Assembly (NCBI GenBank): GCA_005879675.1
Contig: VBJE01000188.1
Location: 1 to 26,299 of the forward strand
Length of the DNA: 26,299 bases
Reading direction: 5' to 3'
Origin: Chloroflexota bacterium
GTDB taxonomy: Bacteria; Chloroflexota; Dormibacteria; Dormibacterales; Dormibacteraceae
Shown: in pieces, positions 15,950 to 24,595 of the stretch
Layout: each line of letters opens with the position of its first letter
Numbering within the stretch: position 1 is the first letter of the stretch
Notes under the pieces: model-generated
Told to the model about the DNA's origin: nothing
The model's input: the letters and a program-made list of their open reading frames with translations, nothing else
The model's database searches: none
Position numbers and translations under genes: made by a program

Positions 15950-16387
15950 CTAGCGAAGCCAGGCTGGCACCCACCCGAAGCGCCCGAGCGCGAACGGTCC
16001 GGGCCCGGAGATGATGACCTGCGCGTTGACGATGACGGCGAGGTAGTAGAGCCAGCGGAACCCGTCGTCGCTCACGCCGAAGGCGACGGTCAGCGCGAGG
16101 TTGGCAGCGAGGAGCAAGCCGAGGATGCCGGCCCAGCGGGTGGCAAGGCCGAGGATCAGGAGCACGGCCGCCACCGTCTCGCCCGCCGCCTGCGCGAGGG
16201 CGAACGGAAACCAGTTCGGCGCCACCACCGAGACCAGGAACTCGTGCAGGCCCGGGATCGGGTTCGACCGCGCGGTGCTCTCGATCAGGCCCTTCATCCA
16301 GCCCACGCCCTGCCACTTCTGGCTCGCGAAGTAGAGCCAGAAGATGCCGGCGACGATCCTGACGAGACTTGGCCAGACCTCCTTCAT
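15950..16387 (-). CDS. DoxX-like membrane protein
   Basis: A 145-residue protein with four hydrophobic segments, starting SLVRIVAGIFWLYFASQKW, then the region around FALAQAAGETVAAVLLILGL, GILGLLLAANLALTVAFG and WLYYLAVIVNAQVIISG. The end GPGPFALGRFGWVPAWL is typical of DoxX/TQO-small-subunit proteins, which are linked to quinone or thiol redox in membranes without a settled reaction. ATG 16387 is 17 nt after the radical SAM stop, with no strong ribosome site. It may serve a redox step linked to the radical SAM enzyme or simply ride in the operon. Confidence 0.85.
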   Translation of the reverse strand: MKEVWPSLVRIVAGIFWLYFASQKWQGVGWMKGLIESTARSNPIPGLHEFLVSVVAPNWFPFALAQAAGETVAAVLLILGLATRWAGILGLLLAANLALTVAFGVSDDGFRWLYYLAVIVNAQVIISGPGPFALGRFGWVPAWLR

Positions 16388-16403
16388 GCCGGCCAGAGAC
16401 TAG

Positions 16404-17732
16404 CTACTTCATGACCCGCAGCATCGGGTCCGTCGCGAGCTGGAACGCGCGCGCGGCCGGTCGCATGTGCAGGCGGTTGAGGCGATGCTGGATCGCGCCC
16501 TTGAGGATCGCGGCCCGCAGCTTGTGCTCCGAGAAGTCGGTGTTGAACAGCAGCCGGTTGTGCCGGACCTTGTGCCATTCGCCGTGCAGCCGGCGCTCGC
16601 GCACGCGCTCGTAAAAGCCGGTGCCGGGGAGTGGGTACGCGATCGTGTAGCTGACGTAGTCGAGCGGAAGGCTGCTCGAGAAGTTGATGCTGCGGATCAG
16701 CGAGTCGGTCGTCTCTCCGATGTAGCCGACCATGAAGAACCCCGCTGCCTTGATCCCGGCCGCGACGCAGGCCTCGACGGCCGCGCGAGCCTGGTCAGGG
16801 GTGATGCCTTTCTTCATCTCCTTGAGCACTCGCTCGTCGCCGGATTCGATGCCGAAGAAGATCCGCTTGCAGCCCGCGCGGTGCATCTGCTCGAACAGCG
16901 GCTGGTCGACGTGCGTGACGCGGCTGAGGCATTCCCACGTGAGTCCAAGCTGCGCGTCCTCGATCGCCTTCGTCAGCTCGAAAGTGCGCTTGTAGTTGAG
17001 CGTGAAGAGGTCGTCCGACATCCACACGTGGTCGTAGCCCAGCGCCGCGATCTCGCGCATCTCGGCCACCACAGATTCGACAGGGCGAGCGCTGAACAGA
17101 TCGCCGAACACCGACTTGTGGCAGAAGTCGCAGCGGAATGGACACCCGCGGGTCGACATCAGCGGGGTGGTCGCGTCCTTCCAGTGCTTGCGCCAGTAGC
17201 GGATGTACTCGTCGTTGGGGACGTCTCCGCGATAGGGCAGCGGGAGATGCGACATGTCCTTGCTGCGCTGCCGCGCCATGCCGCGGATGAGCTCGCCGTC
17301 GCGCCTGAAAACGACGCCCGCGATCTCCTCGAACCGGCGGTCGTCGAGGTGCTCCATGATCGAGACGATCGTCTCCTCGCCTTCTCCGACCGCGACGATG
17401 TCGAAGTCTTCAACGAAGGTCTCTGGCTCGCCCGACGGGTACGGCCCACCGACGACCGTCAGAGCCTTGCCGCGTACCTGCGCGGCAAGCGAGAGCGCCT
17501 CGTCCTGCATGGTGATCATGCAGTAGATGCCGATCACGGACGGGCGCAGCCGGTCGATCTCGGCGAGGACCTCGTCGCGTTCCAGGAACGTGTGGTCGAT
17601 ATGGCGCACGGAGTAACCGGCGTCGCGCAGAGCGGCGCTCAGGTACATGAGGCCGAGGGAGGGCATGATCCAGTGGCGCCCCTGCCTCGGCGCGCGCTGC
17701 GGGTAGACGAGCACAACGTCAGCTCGCTCCAT
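16404..17732 (-). CDS. B12-binding domain radical SAM protein (BchE/HpnJ-like class)
   Basis: Residues ~1-140 form a cobalamin-binding Rossmann domain (VVLVYPQRAP, MPSLGLMYLSAALRDAGYSV, LTVVGGPYPSGEPE, DIVAVGEGEETI). Residues ~185-400 are a radical SAM barrel with the cluster motif CPFRCDFC (C197, C201, C204), followed by the IFFGIESGDERVL strand and GFFMVGYIGET. Enzymes of this class methylate unactivated carbons or cyclise and rearrange lipids, tetrapyrroles and natural products. ATG 17732 overlaps the previous stop (TGATG), with AGGAGG 7 nt upstream, so the start is firm. The protein has 442 residues. The frame is open far upstream, through the preceding genes, by chance or because of indels there. 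The substrate is unknown; glycosyltransferase neighbours suggest a lipid or glycolipid. Confidence 0.93.
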   Translation of the reverse strand: MERADVVLVYPQRAPRQGRHWIMPSLGLMYLSAALRDAGYSVRHIDHTFLERDEVLAEIDRLRPSVIGIYCMITMQDEALSLAAQVRGKALTVVGGPYPSGEPETFVEDFDIVAVGEGEETIVSIMEHLDDRRFEEIAGVVFRRDGELIRGMARQRSKDMSHLPLPYRGDVPNDEYIRYWRKHWKDATTPLMSTRGCPFRCDFCHKSVFGDLFSARPVESVVAEMREIAALGYDHVWMSDDLFTLNYKRTFELTKAIEDAQLGLTWECLSRVTHVDQPLFEQMHRAGCKRIFFGIESGDERVLKEMKKGITPDQARAAVEACVAAGIKAAGFFMVGYIGETTDSLIRSINFSSSLPLDYVSYTIAYPLPGTGFYERVRERRLHGEWHKVRHNRLLFNTDFSEHKLRAAILKGAIQHRLNRLHMRPAARAFQLATDPMLRVMK

Positions 17733-18352
17733 CACCTGGCCTCCTGCACGTTGATCCGGTACGAGGCGCCCGAGAATGGCGCGGAGAACATGTAGTCGAG
17801 CCCTGCCCAGTCGAAGTCGGGAGCGACCTTCTCGCGGCCCGCGTAAAGCGTCGCGCCCGGCACCTGGCTCGCCGACCACTCGACGCCGAGCGTCCCCGAG
17901 CGGAGGCGCGCCCAGCTTCCGCTGACCGGCGCCCAGTTGCCGAACGCCGGTCCGACCAGCGCCGGCTGTCCCGCGGCCGCGAAGTCGTCGAACGCGGCGG
18001 ACTGCTCGTTGAGGATGCCGACCTCGGAATAACCGGGTGCCAGCGATAACGGTCTGACGGCGATCGAGACGCCGGCGGAGTCGATGGTGTACGCGACCTC
18101 GATCTGTCCGCGAGAGGCAATTGGCACGAAGGCGTACTTGTGAGCCGCGTCGCCGCCGATCTCGTCGAGCTGAAACGTGCGCGTCCAGCTGTTCGGTGAC
18201 AGCTGGACCGTTGTCGATGTTCGCGGGTAGACCCAACCGTCTGCGTAGCGAACGATTGGCACGCCGAAGCCCATCCCTTCGCCGGTCCCCACGACGCCCA
18301 TGGTCATGCCCTTGGCGAGAGGAGCCGTCTTGCCTGCGGAGGTGGCCTGCAT
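17732..18352 (-). CDS. Unknown probable extracytoplasmic beta-rich protein, N-terminus uncertain
   Basis: About 206 residues from ATG 18352 (ATG 18307 also possible). The sequence is rich in beta-forming, aromatic and Gly/Ser residues with few charges (VVGTGEGMGFGVPIVRYADG, YAFVPIASRGQIEVAYTI, DWAGLDYMFSAPFSG), like a beta-sandwich. No family recognised. Neither start has a ribosome site, and the frame is open upstream to 18439 while the upstream glycosyltransferase never reaches a stop. The simplest reading is that the stop of that gene and the real start (with any signal peptide) of this one were lost at ~18365-18403. Alternatively it is a C-terminal domain of the glycosyltransferase. The stop overlaps the radical SAM start. 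Confidence 0.6.
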   Translation of the reverse strand: MQATSAGKTAPLAKGMTMGVVGTGEGMGFGVPIVRYADGWVYPRTSTTVQLSPNSWTRTFQLDEIGGDAAHKYAFVPIASRGQIEVAYTIDSAGVSIAVRPLSLAPGYSEVGILNEQSAAFDDFAAAGQPALVGPAFGNWAPVSGSWARLRSGTLGVEWSASQVPGATLYAGREKVAPDFDWAGLDYMFSAPFSGASYRINVQEAR

Positions 18353-18364
18353 CGACGCCGAGAT

Positions 18365-20936
18365 AGATCGATTGGCGCAGGCACACAGCCCCCACGCTGT
18401 ATGCGCTGACCGTCTTGCCGCCGCTGACGTCATAGCCACCTGTCGCGCCCAAAGATGTGAACGGCGCGGTCGCCGAGCCGCGCACGAGGTCCGGAAACAC
18501 CGAGGTCGCGCGGTAGTAGCTGATGTTCTCGACCACCACGGCCGTCACGTGGTGGGATCGCATCCAGTCGACTGCCTCCGAGGTGTCCAGCGGCAGCGCC
18601 TGCGAGCCGCTGATCTCGGACGGTGACCGGCCGCTGTAGTACGCGGCCACGGGGGAGTCGGTCAAAAGCATGCCGCGGCCCCCGGTTGTCGCCTGGCCGG
18701 CCGCGACCAGACCCGCATTCTCGGCGCCGAACGCCAGAAAAACCGGAACGAATGCTGCGGCGAGCATCGCGCTCATCGCCACGGCGGTCAACCGAATCGC
18801 TGGAACGTAGCGGTCCAGGGCCGCCGCGGCCAGGAGCGAGATGGCTGGCAGGGCGGGGTACAGGTAGCGGTGACTCCCGCTGTACGCGCCCACGGCGACG
18901 AGCCCGAAGACCGCGCCGAGGTACACGCCCGCCGGTACATAGACGAACCGCCAGAGGGCGGTCGTATGGTGGCGCATCGCGAGCACCACGCCGATCGCGC
19001 CAAAAGCCGCCAGAGGCAGCGCGGCCAGGCCATACGTGGTCGCCAGCTCTACGACTCTCGAGACCGCATCCGTCTGCAAGCTGCCGCGCGCGGAGGCCGA
19101 CACCACCTCGACCGACCCGCGCGCGAGAGAGTGCGAGGCGGGCGCGAAGCCCAGCTGCAGGAACACGAGCACGACGACCGCCGGGATTGCCCACGCCAGC
19201 GCGCGCGTGTGGGAGCCTGCGAAACGGGTCCTGACCGACTCGACGAGGGCGAATGTCGCAGCCGCGGCGACCCAGATCCACGCCTTGGTGGAGGTCGCGC
19301 ACGCAAGCGCCGCGAGCATCGCGGCGAGCGCCATCCTTCCCCGCACGGCGGCGAGAGCCGCAGCCATCAGCAGCGCCGTGAGGAGTGGCTCGACCACCGC
19401 GGAGCCCGACGTGAACAGGAAGACCGGGTTGAGGACCAGGAGCGCGACGGCGATCCGGCCCTGCCGCGCGTTCGGCGCGAGGGCGTAGACGCAGGCCGCG
19501 GTCGCCAGTCCGAGCACCGCGCTCAGGCCTTTGAGGAGACCAAGCTGCCACAAACCGAAGACGCGCAACACCGCCGCGGCGAGCAGCTGGTAGGCCGGCA
19601 GCCACGTGTCCTCCATGCTGAAGAGCGGGTCGTGCAGCTGGCCGGTCGAGGCAAGATTGGCGGCCATCAGCCAGTGGCCGTAGCCGTCCTCGAACGGCTC
19701 CGCCATCTGGGCGGCGGCAAGCAGAAGGATCCCGGCCAGCGCGAGCAGAGCCGCGAACGGAGCCGCCGCCCGCATCCGCGAGAGCGCGCCGAGGCCGAGC
19801 CGGCGGAGCGTCAGCACCTGGAGCAGGTCGGCCAGGCTCAGGGCGGCAACGGTCAGAAAGCCGGCCGCGAAGAGACCGGAGTACACCGCCAGCAGGCCCT
19901 GGTCCATGACGATGGCCAGGGGAAGGATGGCGAGGGCGCCAAGCGCGAACGTCGCTTCGAGGATCGCGCGTGGGTCGCCAACCCGGACGTATGCCTGGTC
20001 GCGCCACTCCTGTCCGCGAGCCACGATGTGGTGCTTCGGCGTCCGCACGAACGTGCCCCCGGGCCGCAGCGCCGCGAACAGGGCGAAGATGACGTTCAGC
20101 GACATTCCGGCCCCGATCACCTGGCAGAAAAGGGACGGGATGCCCGACCACCAGCGCCGGCCGCGCCGCGTCTGGGCGACGATGAAGCCGAGCCACGGCG
20201 ACGCGGCGACGCAAACTCCCAGGAGCAGGGCATCGCCCACCTGCCAGGGGATGTTCTGGCGGCCAACGGCCAGGAGCAGCGTCGGATAGCAGACGAGCTG
20301 CACGAGCATCAGCGGGCCCACGCCGTAGGCGAGCAGGTGGATCGTCGCCTGGACCTTGACCGCGGCGCGATTCTGGCTGCGCCAGACCGGACCCAGGAGT
20401 CGAAAGGCGCACTGGAAGCTTCCCGTCGCCCAGCGCGACTGCTGGCTGCGGTAGGCGTCGATGGACACCGGGAGCTCCTCGGGCACGACCACGTCTTCGA
20501 GGTACACGGCCTTCCAGCCACGAAGCTGGGCCCGGTAGCTGAGGTCGAGGTCCTCGGTCAGCGTATCGGCGGTCCAGCCCCCCGCGTCGTCGATCGCCTG
20601 CCGGCGCCAGACTCCCGCGGAGCCCGTGAAGTTGACGAAGTATCCGCGGGCGGAACGCACCGCCTGCTCGACGAGGAAGTGAAAGTCGATGAACAACGCC
20701 TGGAGGCGCGTGAACCAGGAGTAGCCTTCGTCGAGGTGGCCCCACCGGGCCTGTACGAACGCGACGCGCGGATTCTCGAAAGCCACGAGAGTGCGACGCA
20801 GGAAGTCGCGCGGCGGGACGAAATCGGCGTCGAACACGGCGATGAGCTCGGCTCGAGTCCTCTCCAGACCATGGGCGAGCGCGCCGGCCTTGAAACCTGC
20901 TCGCGAGCCTCGCCTGATGTGAGAGACCAGGCGTCC
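18365..20936 (-). CDS. GT2 (CESA-like) fused to GT39-like GT-C mannosyltransferase, main part of a broken gene
   Basis: This frame first supplies the rest of a processive GT2 domain: IRRGSRAGFKAGALAHG, the DxD in FDADFVPP, TEDLDLSYR and QQSRWATGS (Q-x-x-RW). Membrane helices follow and the GT2 half ends near 19800. Without a stop it continues into a GT-C half: a helix, then the acidic loop AEPFEDGYGHWL and MEDTWLPAYQLL, 8-10 hydrophobic helices and a soluble tail with TDSPVAAYYSGRSP, like GT39/ArnT-type enzymes using polyprenyl-phosphate sugars. An internal ATG at 19775 has no ribosome site, so a true fusion is likelier than two genes. The 5' end is in another frame (next entry) and the 3' stop is missing. 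It probably builds a surface glycan or glycolipid at the membrane. Confidence 0.72.
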
Positions 20937-21208
20937 GAATCGTCGAGAGCCTGGACCTCGAATCGGCCTGCAGGCCAGTCGAACGCGCAGGCCGCATCGA
21001 GGACTCGCTCGGCGACATAGCGCTCGTTGTAGATGGGCACCTGTACGCACACAAAAGGAAAATCTCCTCCCCATTCATGGGGAGGTGGCCCGCCGGGCCG
21101 GAGGGGCAGGCGGAGCGCGCAGATAGAGAGGAAGAGAAGATTCAGCCCGAATCCGAACAGCAGCGCGCTCGTCAGGACCAGGATCGCGACGGCGACGACG
21201 CCGATCAA
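20922..21208 (-). CDS. 5' fragment of the GT2-GT39 gene
   Basis: Starts with a membrane helix (VVAVAILVLTSALLFGFGL), then the GT2 nucleotide-binding strand VCVQVPIYNERYVAERVLDA and VQALDDSD, the first aspartate motif. The family then has about 20 residues (typically after LDDSTDDT) before the HxRR-GxKAGAL helix. Here the next recognisable residues, HIRRGSRAGFKAGAL, follow almost at once in a different frame, so roughly 55-60 nt (3n+1) appear lost between 20922 and 20936. Start: TTG 21208 overlaps the nucleotidyltransferase stop (TTGA); GTG 21310 is an alternative that would overlap it by 106 nt. As sequenced the product cannot be made in one piece. Confidence 0.68.
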
Positions 21209-22128
21209 GCTTCGTCGAACAACGTGTATGGCCGCATCGTCGAGCGCACGAAGGCAACGCGAGCCAGGGCTTCGGGCCGGTGTCGTCGCGTCCACTGCAT
21301 GTACCGCCACGCCGACCAGCCGATCTGCCGCGCCGGGCCGTCGAGGACGGCCGGATAGAGCCTGGCGTTCAGGCGCCTGGGCGTGGAGATGACGAGCGGC
21401 GCCCGCTTCTCAAGCAGTTGCGGGAAGTGCTCGGAAAGGGCCGGGTTGTCGAGCACGAGCTCCCGCAGCGCCTCGAACCCGAAAAGTGGCTCGGACATGA
21501 AAAGCTCGAACGCCATGTCCTCGTCCTGCCGCTGCAGGGGCCGGCACTGCGACCTCTCCAGGACGAGGTTGACGGTCATCAGGCGAGGCGCGACCGGCCG
21601 TCGCGTGAGGTCGTCGACGGGCTTCGCGCGGTGCCGCATCGCATGCAGCAGCCCCAGGAGGTTTACGACCACGTAAGCGAGGTGGCGGTGGCCGTCCTCG
21701 ACGATCAGGTTGAGGTCCACGTCGTCCGACGCGCGGAACCCGCCGCTGGCGAGCGAGCCGGCGATGGAGACGCTGGTGATGAAGGGGGCAACGGCGACGA
21801 GCCGGCGGACGAAGCCCACCGTCATCTCCACGTACTCGGCGGCCGCATCGAGATGCCCGAGAGCGCGGCTGCGGATCGCGGCGGCCTCGTCATGCGCGAC
21901 CCGCTCGACGACCAGGCCCTCGGCGAGCGTGAGCTCCGGATCGGCCGCGGCCGCCCAGCGGACGTCGCGCTCCGCCACCGGTCCGCCCACGCAGATCTCG
22001 GCCAGCCGGGGCGGCGTCAAGGCATAGCCGCGCCGGCGCAGCAGGGCGACGGTGCGTCGCACGCGGTCGGAGACGTCGGTCGCGGGCGCGCGAAGATAGC
22101 CGACTGCCACCGGGTGGGATACGGCCAA
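21205..22128 (-). CDS. Nucleotidyltransferase-fold protein
   Basis: 307 residues. A helical N-terminal part (~1-110) is followed by a minimal nucleotidyltransferase core with SIAGSLASGGFRASDDVDLN (~120-139). This contains the GS-x-x-SG helix start and the D-x-D pair that bind the metal-nucleotide, with another acidic strand probably later (near the LMTVNLVLE strand). The C-terminal ~90 residues are basic and may bind membrane or nucleic acid. TTG 22128 or GTG 22110 may be the start. It leads the minus-strand run and abuts the glycosyltransferase (TTGA). It might activate or modify a sugar or lipid for the GT, or act on tRNA or protein; the substrate cannot be read from sequence. Confidence 0.8.
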   Translation of the reverse strand: MAVSHPVAVGYLRAPATDVSDRVRRTVALLRRRGYALTPPRLAEICVGGPVAERDVRWAAAADPELTLAEGLVVERVAHDEAAAIRSRALGHLDAAAEYVEMTVGFVRRLVAVAPFITSVSIAGSLASGGFRASDDVDLNLIVEDGHRHLAYVVVNLLGLLHAMRHRAKPVDDLTRRPVAPRLMTVNLVLERSQCRPLQRQDEDMAFELFMSEPLFGFEALRELVLDNPALSEHFPQLLEKRAPLVISTPRRLNARLYPAVLDGPARQIGWSAWRYMQWTRRHRPEALARVAFVRSTMRPYTLFDEA

Positions 22129-22182
22129 GGGTTACGTGGCATCATCGAGCCTGAAGCAAGAAGACACAAGCGGAGGAAGCCG

Positions 22183-23835
22183 ATGACCGCCGACGGACAT
22201 TTCCAGGTTCCCCAGCCCACCAACGAGCCCGTCCGGTCCTATGCGCCCGGCGATTCCCACCGCAAGCCGCTGAAGTCGCGACTCGCCGAGCTGACCGACG
22301 CCAGGACCGAGGTGCCGATGCAAATCGGCGGCGAGCGCCGGTGGGGCGCCTCCCGAGCCGACATCCGCTCCCCGCACCGCCACGAGCTGGCGATCGCCGA
22401 GTACGCCGTCGGCGGCGCCAAGGACATTGACGACGCGATCAAAGCCGCGCTGGCCGCGCGCAAGATGTGGGCCGCGACCTCTTACCACGAGCGCGCCGCT
22501 GTCCTGCTCCGAGCGGCGTCCCTGCTCGCGGGCCCGTGGCGCGACACCATCAACGCCGCCACGATGCTCGGCCAATCGAAGACGGTCCACCAGGCGGAGA
22601 TCGACGCCGCCTGCGAGACGATCGACTTCTGGCGATTCAACGCCTACTTCGGGGACCAGCTGCTCCGCAACCAGCCGTTCAACGACGGCACGGCCTGGAA
22701 CCGCCTCGAGTACCGCCCGCTCGAGGGCTTCATCTTCGCGGTCAGCCCGTTCAACTTCACCTCGATCGCGGGCAACCTGCCGACCGCGCCGATGCTGATG
22801 GGCAACACGGTCGTCTTCAAACCGGCGACGCAGACCCTGCTGGTCAGCCACTTCTTGATGGAGCTGCTGCTCGAGGCGGGCATGCCGCCAGGCGTGATCA
22901 ACATGGTCAGCGGCAGCGCCACCGAGATCTCGGAGAAGGTCCTGAACCACCGCGAGCTCGCCGGTATCCATTTCACGGGGTCGACCGAGGTCTTCCAGGG
23001 CATGTGGCGCGAGGTCGGGCTGAACATCGGTCGCTACCGCACCTACCCTCGGTTGGTCGGCGAGACCGGAGGCAAGGACTTCGTCCTCGCCCACGATTCA
23101 GCGGATACCGACGCGCTGCGCACAGCGCTGGTCCGCGGGGCCTTCGAGTACCAGGGCCAGAAGTGCTCGGCCGCCTCGCGCGCCTACATCCCCCAGTCGA
23201 TGTGGAAGGCGATGAAGTCCGAGCTCGTCGACCTCGTCGACGGCATTCCACAGGGCGACGTCGCCGACTTCCGCAACTTCATGGGCGCGGTGATCGACGA
23301 GCGGGCCTACAACACCCACATGAGCGCGATCGAGTACGCGAGGAAGACCGATACCGCCAAGGTCATCGCCGGTGGCAAGGGTGATGACAAGGTCGGCTGG
23401 TTCGTGCGGCCAACGGTCATCGAGACGAACGACCCCGACTTCAAGCTGCTGCGCGAGGAGCTTTTCGGGCCGATCCTGACCGTGTACCCGTACGCGGACG
23501 GGAAGTTCGACGAGACACTCGACCTCTGCGACCGCACCAGCCCCTACGGGCTCACCGGCGCGGTCTTCGCACGCGACCGGCAGGCGATTCGCACCGCGTC
23601 CGAGAAGCTGGTCAACGCGGCCGGCAACTTCTACATCAACGACAAGCCGACCGGCGCGGTCGTCGGCCTGCAGCCGTTCGGCGGCGCGCGGGCCTCGGGT
23701 ACCAATGACAAGGCGGGGTCGTTCCTCAACCTGATCCGCTGGGTCAGCCCGCGCGTGATCAAGGAGACGTACGCGCCGGCCACCGATCACCGGTATCCGT
23801 TCATGGAAGACGACCACGAGCGGGGCGCGATCTAA
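22183..23835 (+). CDS. pruA: 1-pyrroline-5-carboxylate dehydrogenase (L-glutamate gamma-semialdehyde dehydrogenase)
   Basis: Oxidises glutamate semialdehyde to glutamate with NAD+, the second step of proline breakdown. It has 550 residues, the usual length of the stand-alone enzyme. Visible are the NAD-binding SPFNFTSIAGNLPTAPML (188-205), VFKPATQT, FTGSTEVF, the catalytic Glu in GETGGKDF (E294) and the catalytic Cys in YQGQKCSAASR (C328), then EELFGPILTVYPY and the C-terminal QPFGGARASGTNDKAG. ATG 22183 follows GGAGG with 7-nt spacing; the frame upstream is open but shadows the divergent gene. No proline dehydrogenase (putB) lies in the window. An enoyl-CoA hydratase follows 28 nt downstream. 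Confidence 0.96.
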   Translation: MTADGHFQVPQPTNEPVRSYAPGDSHRKPLKSRLAELTDARTEVPMQIGGERRWGASRADIRSPHRHELAIAEYAVGGAKDIDDAIKAALAARKMWAATSYHERAAVLLRAASLLAGPWRDTINAATMLGQSKTVHQAEIDAACETIDFWRFNAYFGDQLLRNQPFNDGTAWNRLEYRPLEGFIFAVSPFNFTSIAGNLPTAPMLMGNTVVFKPATQTLLVSHFLMELLLEAGMPPGVINMVSGSATEISEKVLNHRELAGIHFTGSTEVFQGMWREVGLNIGRYRTYPRLVGETGGKDFVLAHDSADTDALRTALVRGAFEYQGQKCSAASRAYIPQSMWKAMKSELVDLVDGIPQGDVADFRNFMGAVIDERAYNTHMSAIEYARKTDTAKVIAGGKGDDKVGWFVRPTVIETNDPDFKLLREELFGPILTVYPYADGKFDETLDLCDRTSPYGLTGAVFARDRQAIRTASEKLVNAAGNFYINDKPTGAVVGLQPFGGARASGTNDKAGSFLNLIRWVSPRVIKETYAPATDHRYPFMEDDHERGAI

Positions 23836-23863
23836 GTCCGTTCGCGAGCAGGTCGATGGGGCG

Positions 23864-24595
23864 GTGGTGACCATCACCATCGACCGTCCAAACGTGCGCA
23901 ACGCTGTGGATCCCGCTACCGCAGCGGCGCTGGCTGAGGCCTTCGAGCGCTTCGACGAGAACGATGACCTTGCGGTCGCGGTCCTGACCGGCGCCGATCG
24001 GACCTTCTGCGCCGGGTTCGACCTCAAGGCCCTCGCGGCGGGCGCGAACTATGGGCTCCGCGAAGAGGGCCGAGGTCCGATGGGTCCGACGCGGATGACG
24101 CTGAGCAAGCCGGTGATCGGTGCGATCGAGGGCTACGCGGTCGCGGGCGGGCTCGAGCTGGCACTGTGGTGCGACCTGCGGGTGGCCGCGCGGGACGCGA
24201 CGCTCGGTGTGTTCAACCGTCGCTTCGGCGTCCCGCTCCTCGACCTCGGCACCATCCGCATGCCGCGGCTGATAGGTCAGGGACGCGCTCTCGACCTGAT
24301 CCTGACCGGCCGAGCGGTTTCCGCCGACGAAGCGCTGCGCATCGGCCTGGTGGAGCGGCTCGCCGAGCCAGGAGGCGCGCTCGCAGAATCGAAAAAGCTC
24401 GCGCGCGAGATCGCATCGTTTCCCCAGGGCGCGATGCGGGCCGACCGGCGCAGCGTGCTCGGCCAGTGGTCGCTCAGCCTCGAGGAGGCGATGCGCGAGG
24501 AGTGGCGCGGCGGTACCGAGGCGACCGCGTCAGGCGAAGCGCTCGCGGGAGCGCAACGCTTCGCGGGCGGCGCGGGTAGGCACGGTAAGGTGTGA
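23864..24595 (+). CDS. Enoyl-CoA hydratase/isomerase family protein, start uncertain
   Basis: A crotonase-fold enzyme of 243 residues. VTITIDRPNVRNAVD opens the fold, AGFDLKALA (~49-57) is the oxyanion-hole region, and GAIEGYAVAGGLELALWCDLR (~87-107) contains the second oxyanion glycine and the E-x-A-L-W catalytic helix. The acyl-CoA substrate is unknown. The codons just before GTG 23864 read VREQVDGAV, the first strand normally present in the family. No ATG, GTG or TTG exists in frame between there and the previous gene's coding sequence, so the true start may be lost. A small inverted repeat (CGCGA/TCGCG) spans this boundary. The TGA overlaps the next GTG (GTGA), so it is coupled to the ABC transporter genes. 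Confidence 0.88.
   Translation: MVTITIDRPNVRNAVDPATAAALAEAFERFDENDDLAVAVLTGADRTFCAGFDLKALAAGANYGLREEGRGPMGPTRMTLSKPVIGAIEGYAVAGGLELALWCDLRVAARDATLGVFNRRFGVPLLDLGTIRMPRLIGQGRALDLILTGRAVSADEALRIGLVERLAEPGGALAESKKLAREIASFPQGAMRADRRSVLGQWSLSLEEAMREEWRGGTEATASGEALAGAQRFAGGAGRHGKV

Noticed and set aside
18870..21020. Plus-strand frame of 716 codons
   Set aside because: Composition is Arg/Gln/His/Glu-rich low complexity, opposite the glycosyltransferase; no motif.
16404..21074. One 1556-codon minus-strand frame covering glycosyltransferase through radical SAM
   Set aside because: The stretch ~17740-18360 in this frame is Arg-rich and out of phase with a better coding frame, and the radical SAM gene has its own overlap start with an AGGAGG site at 17732. 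The long frame is a chance join helped by a lost stop.
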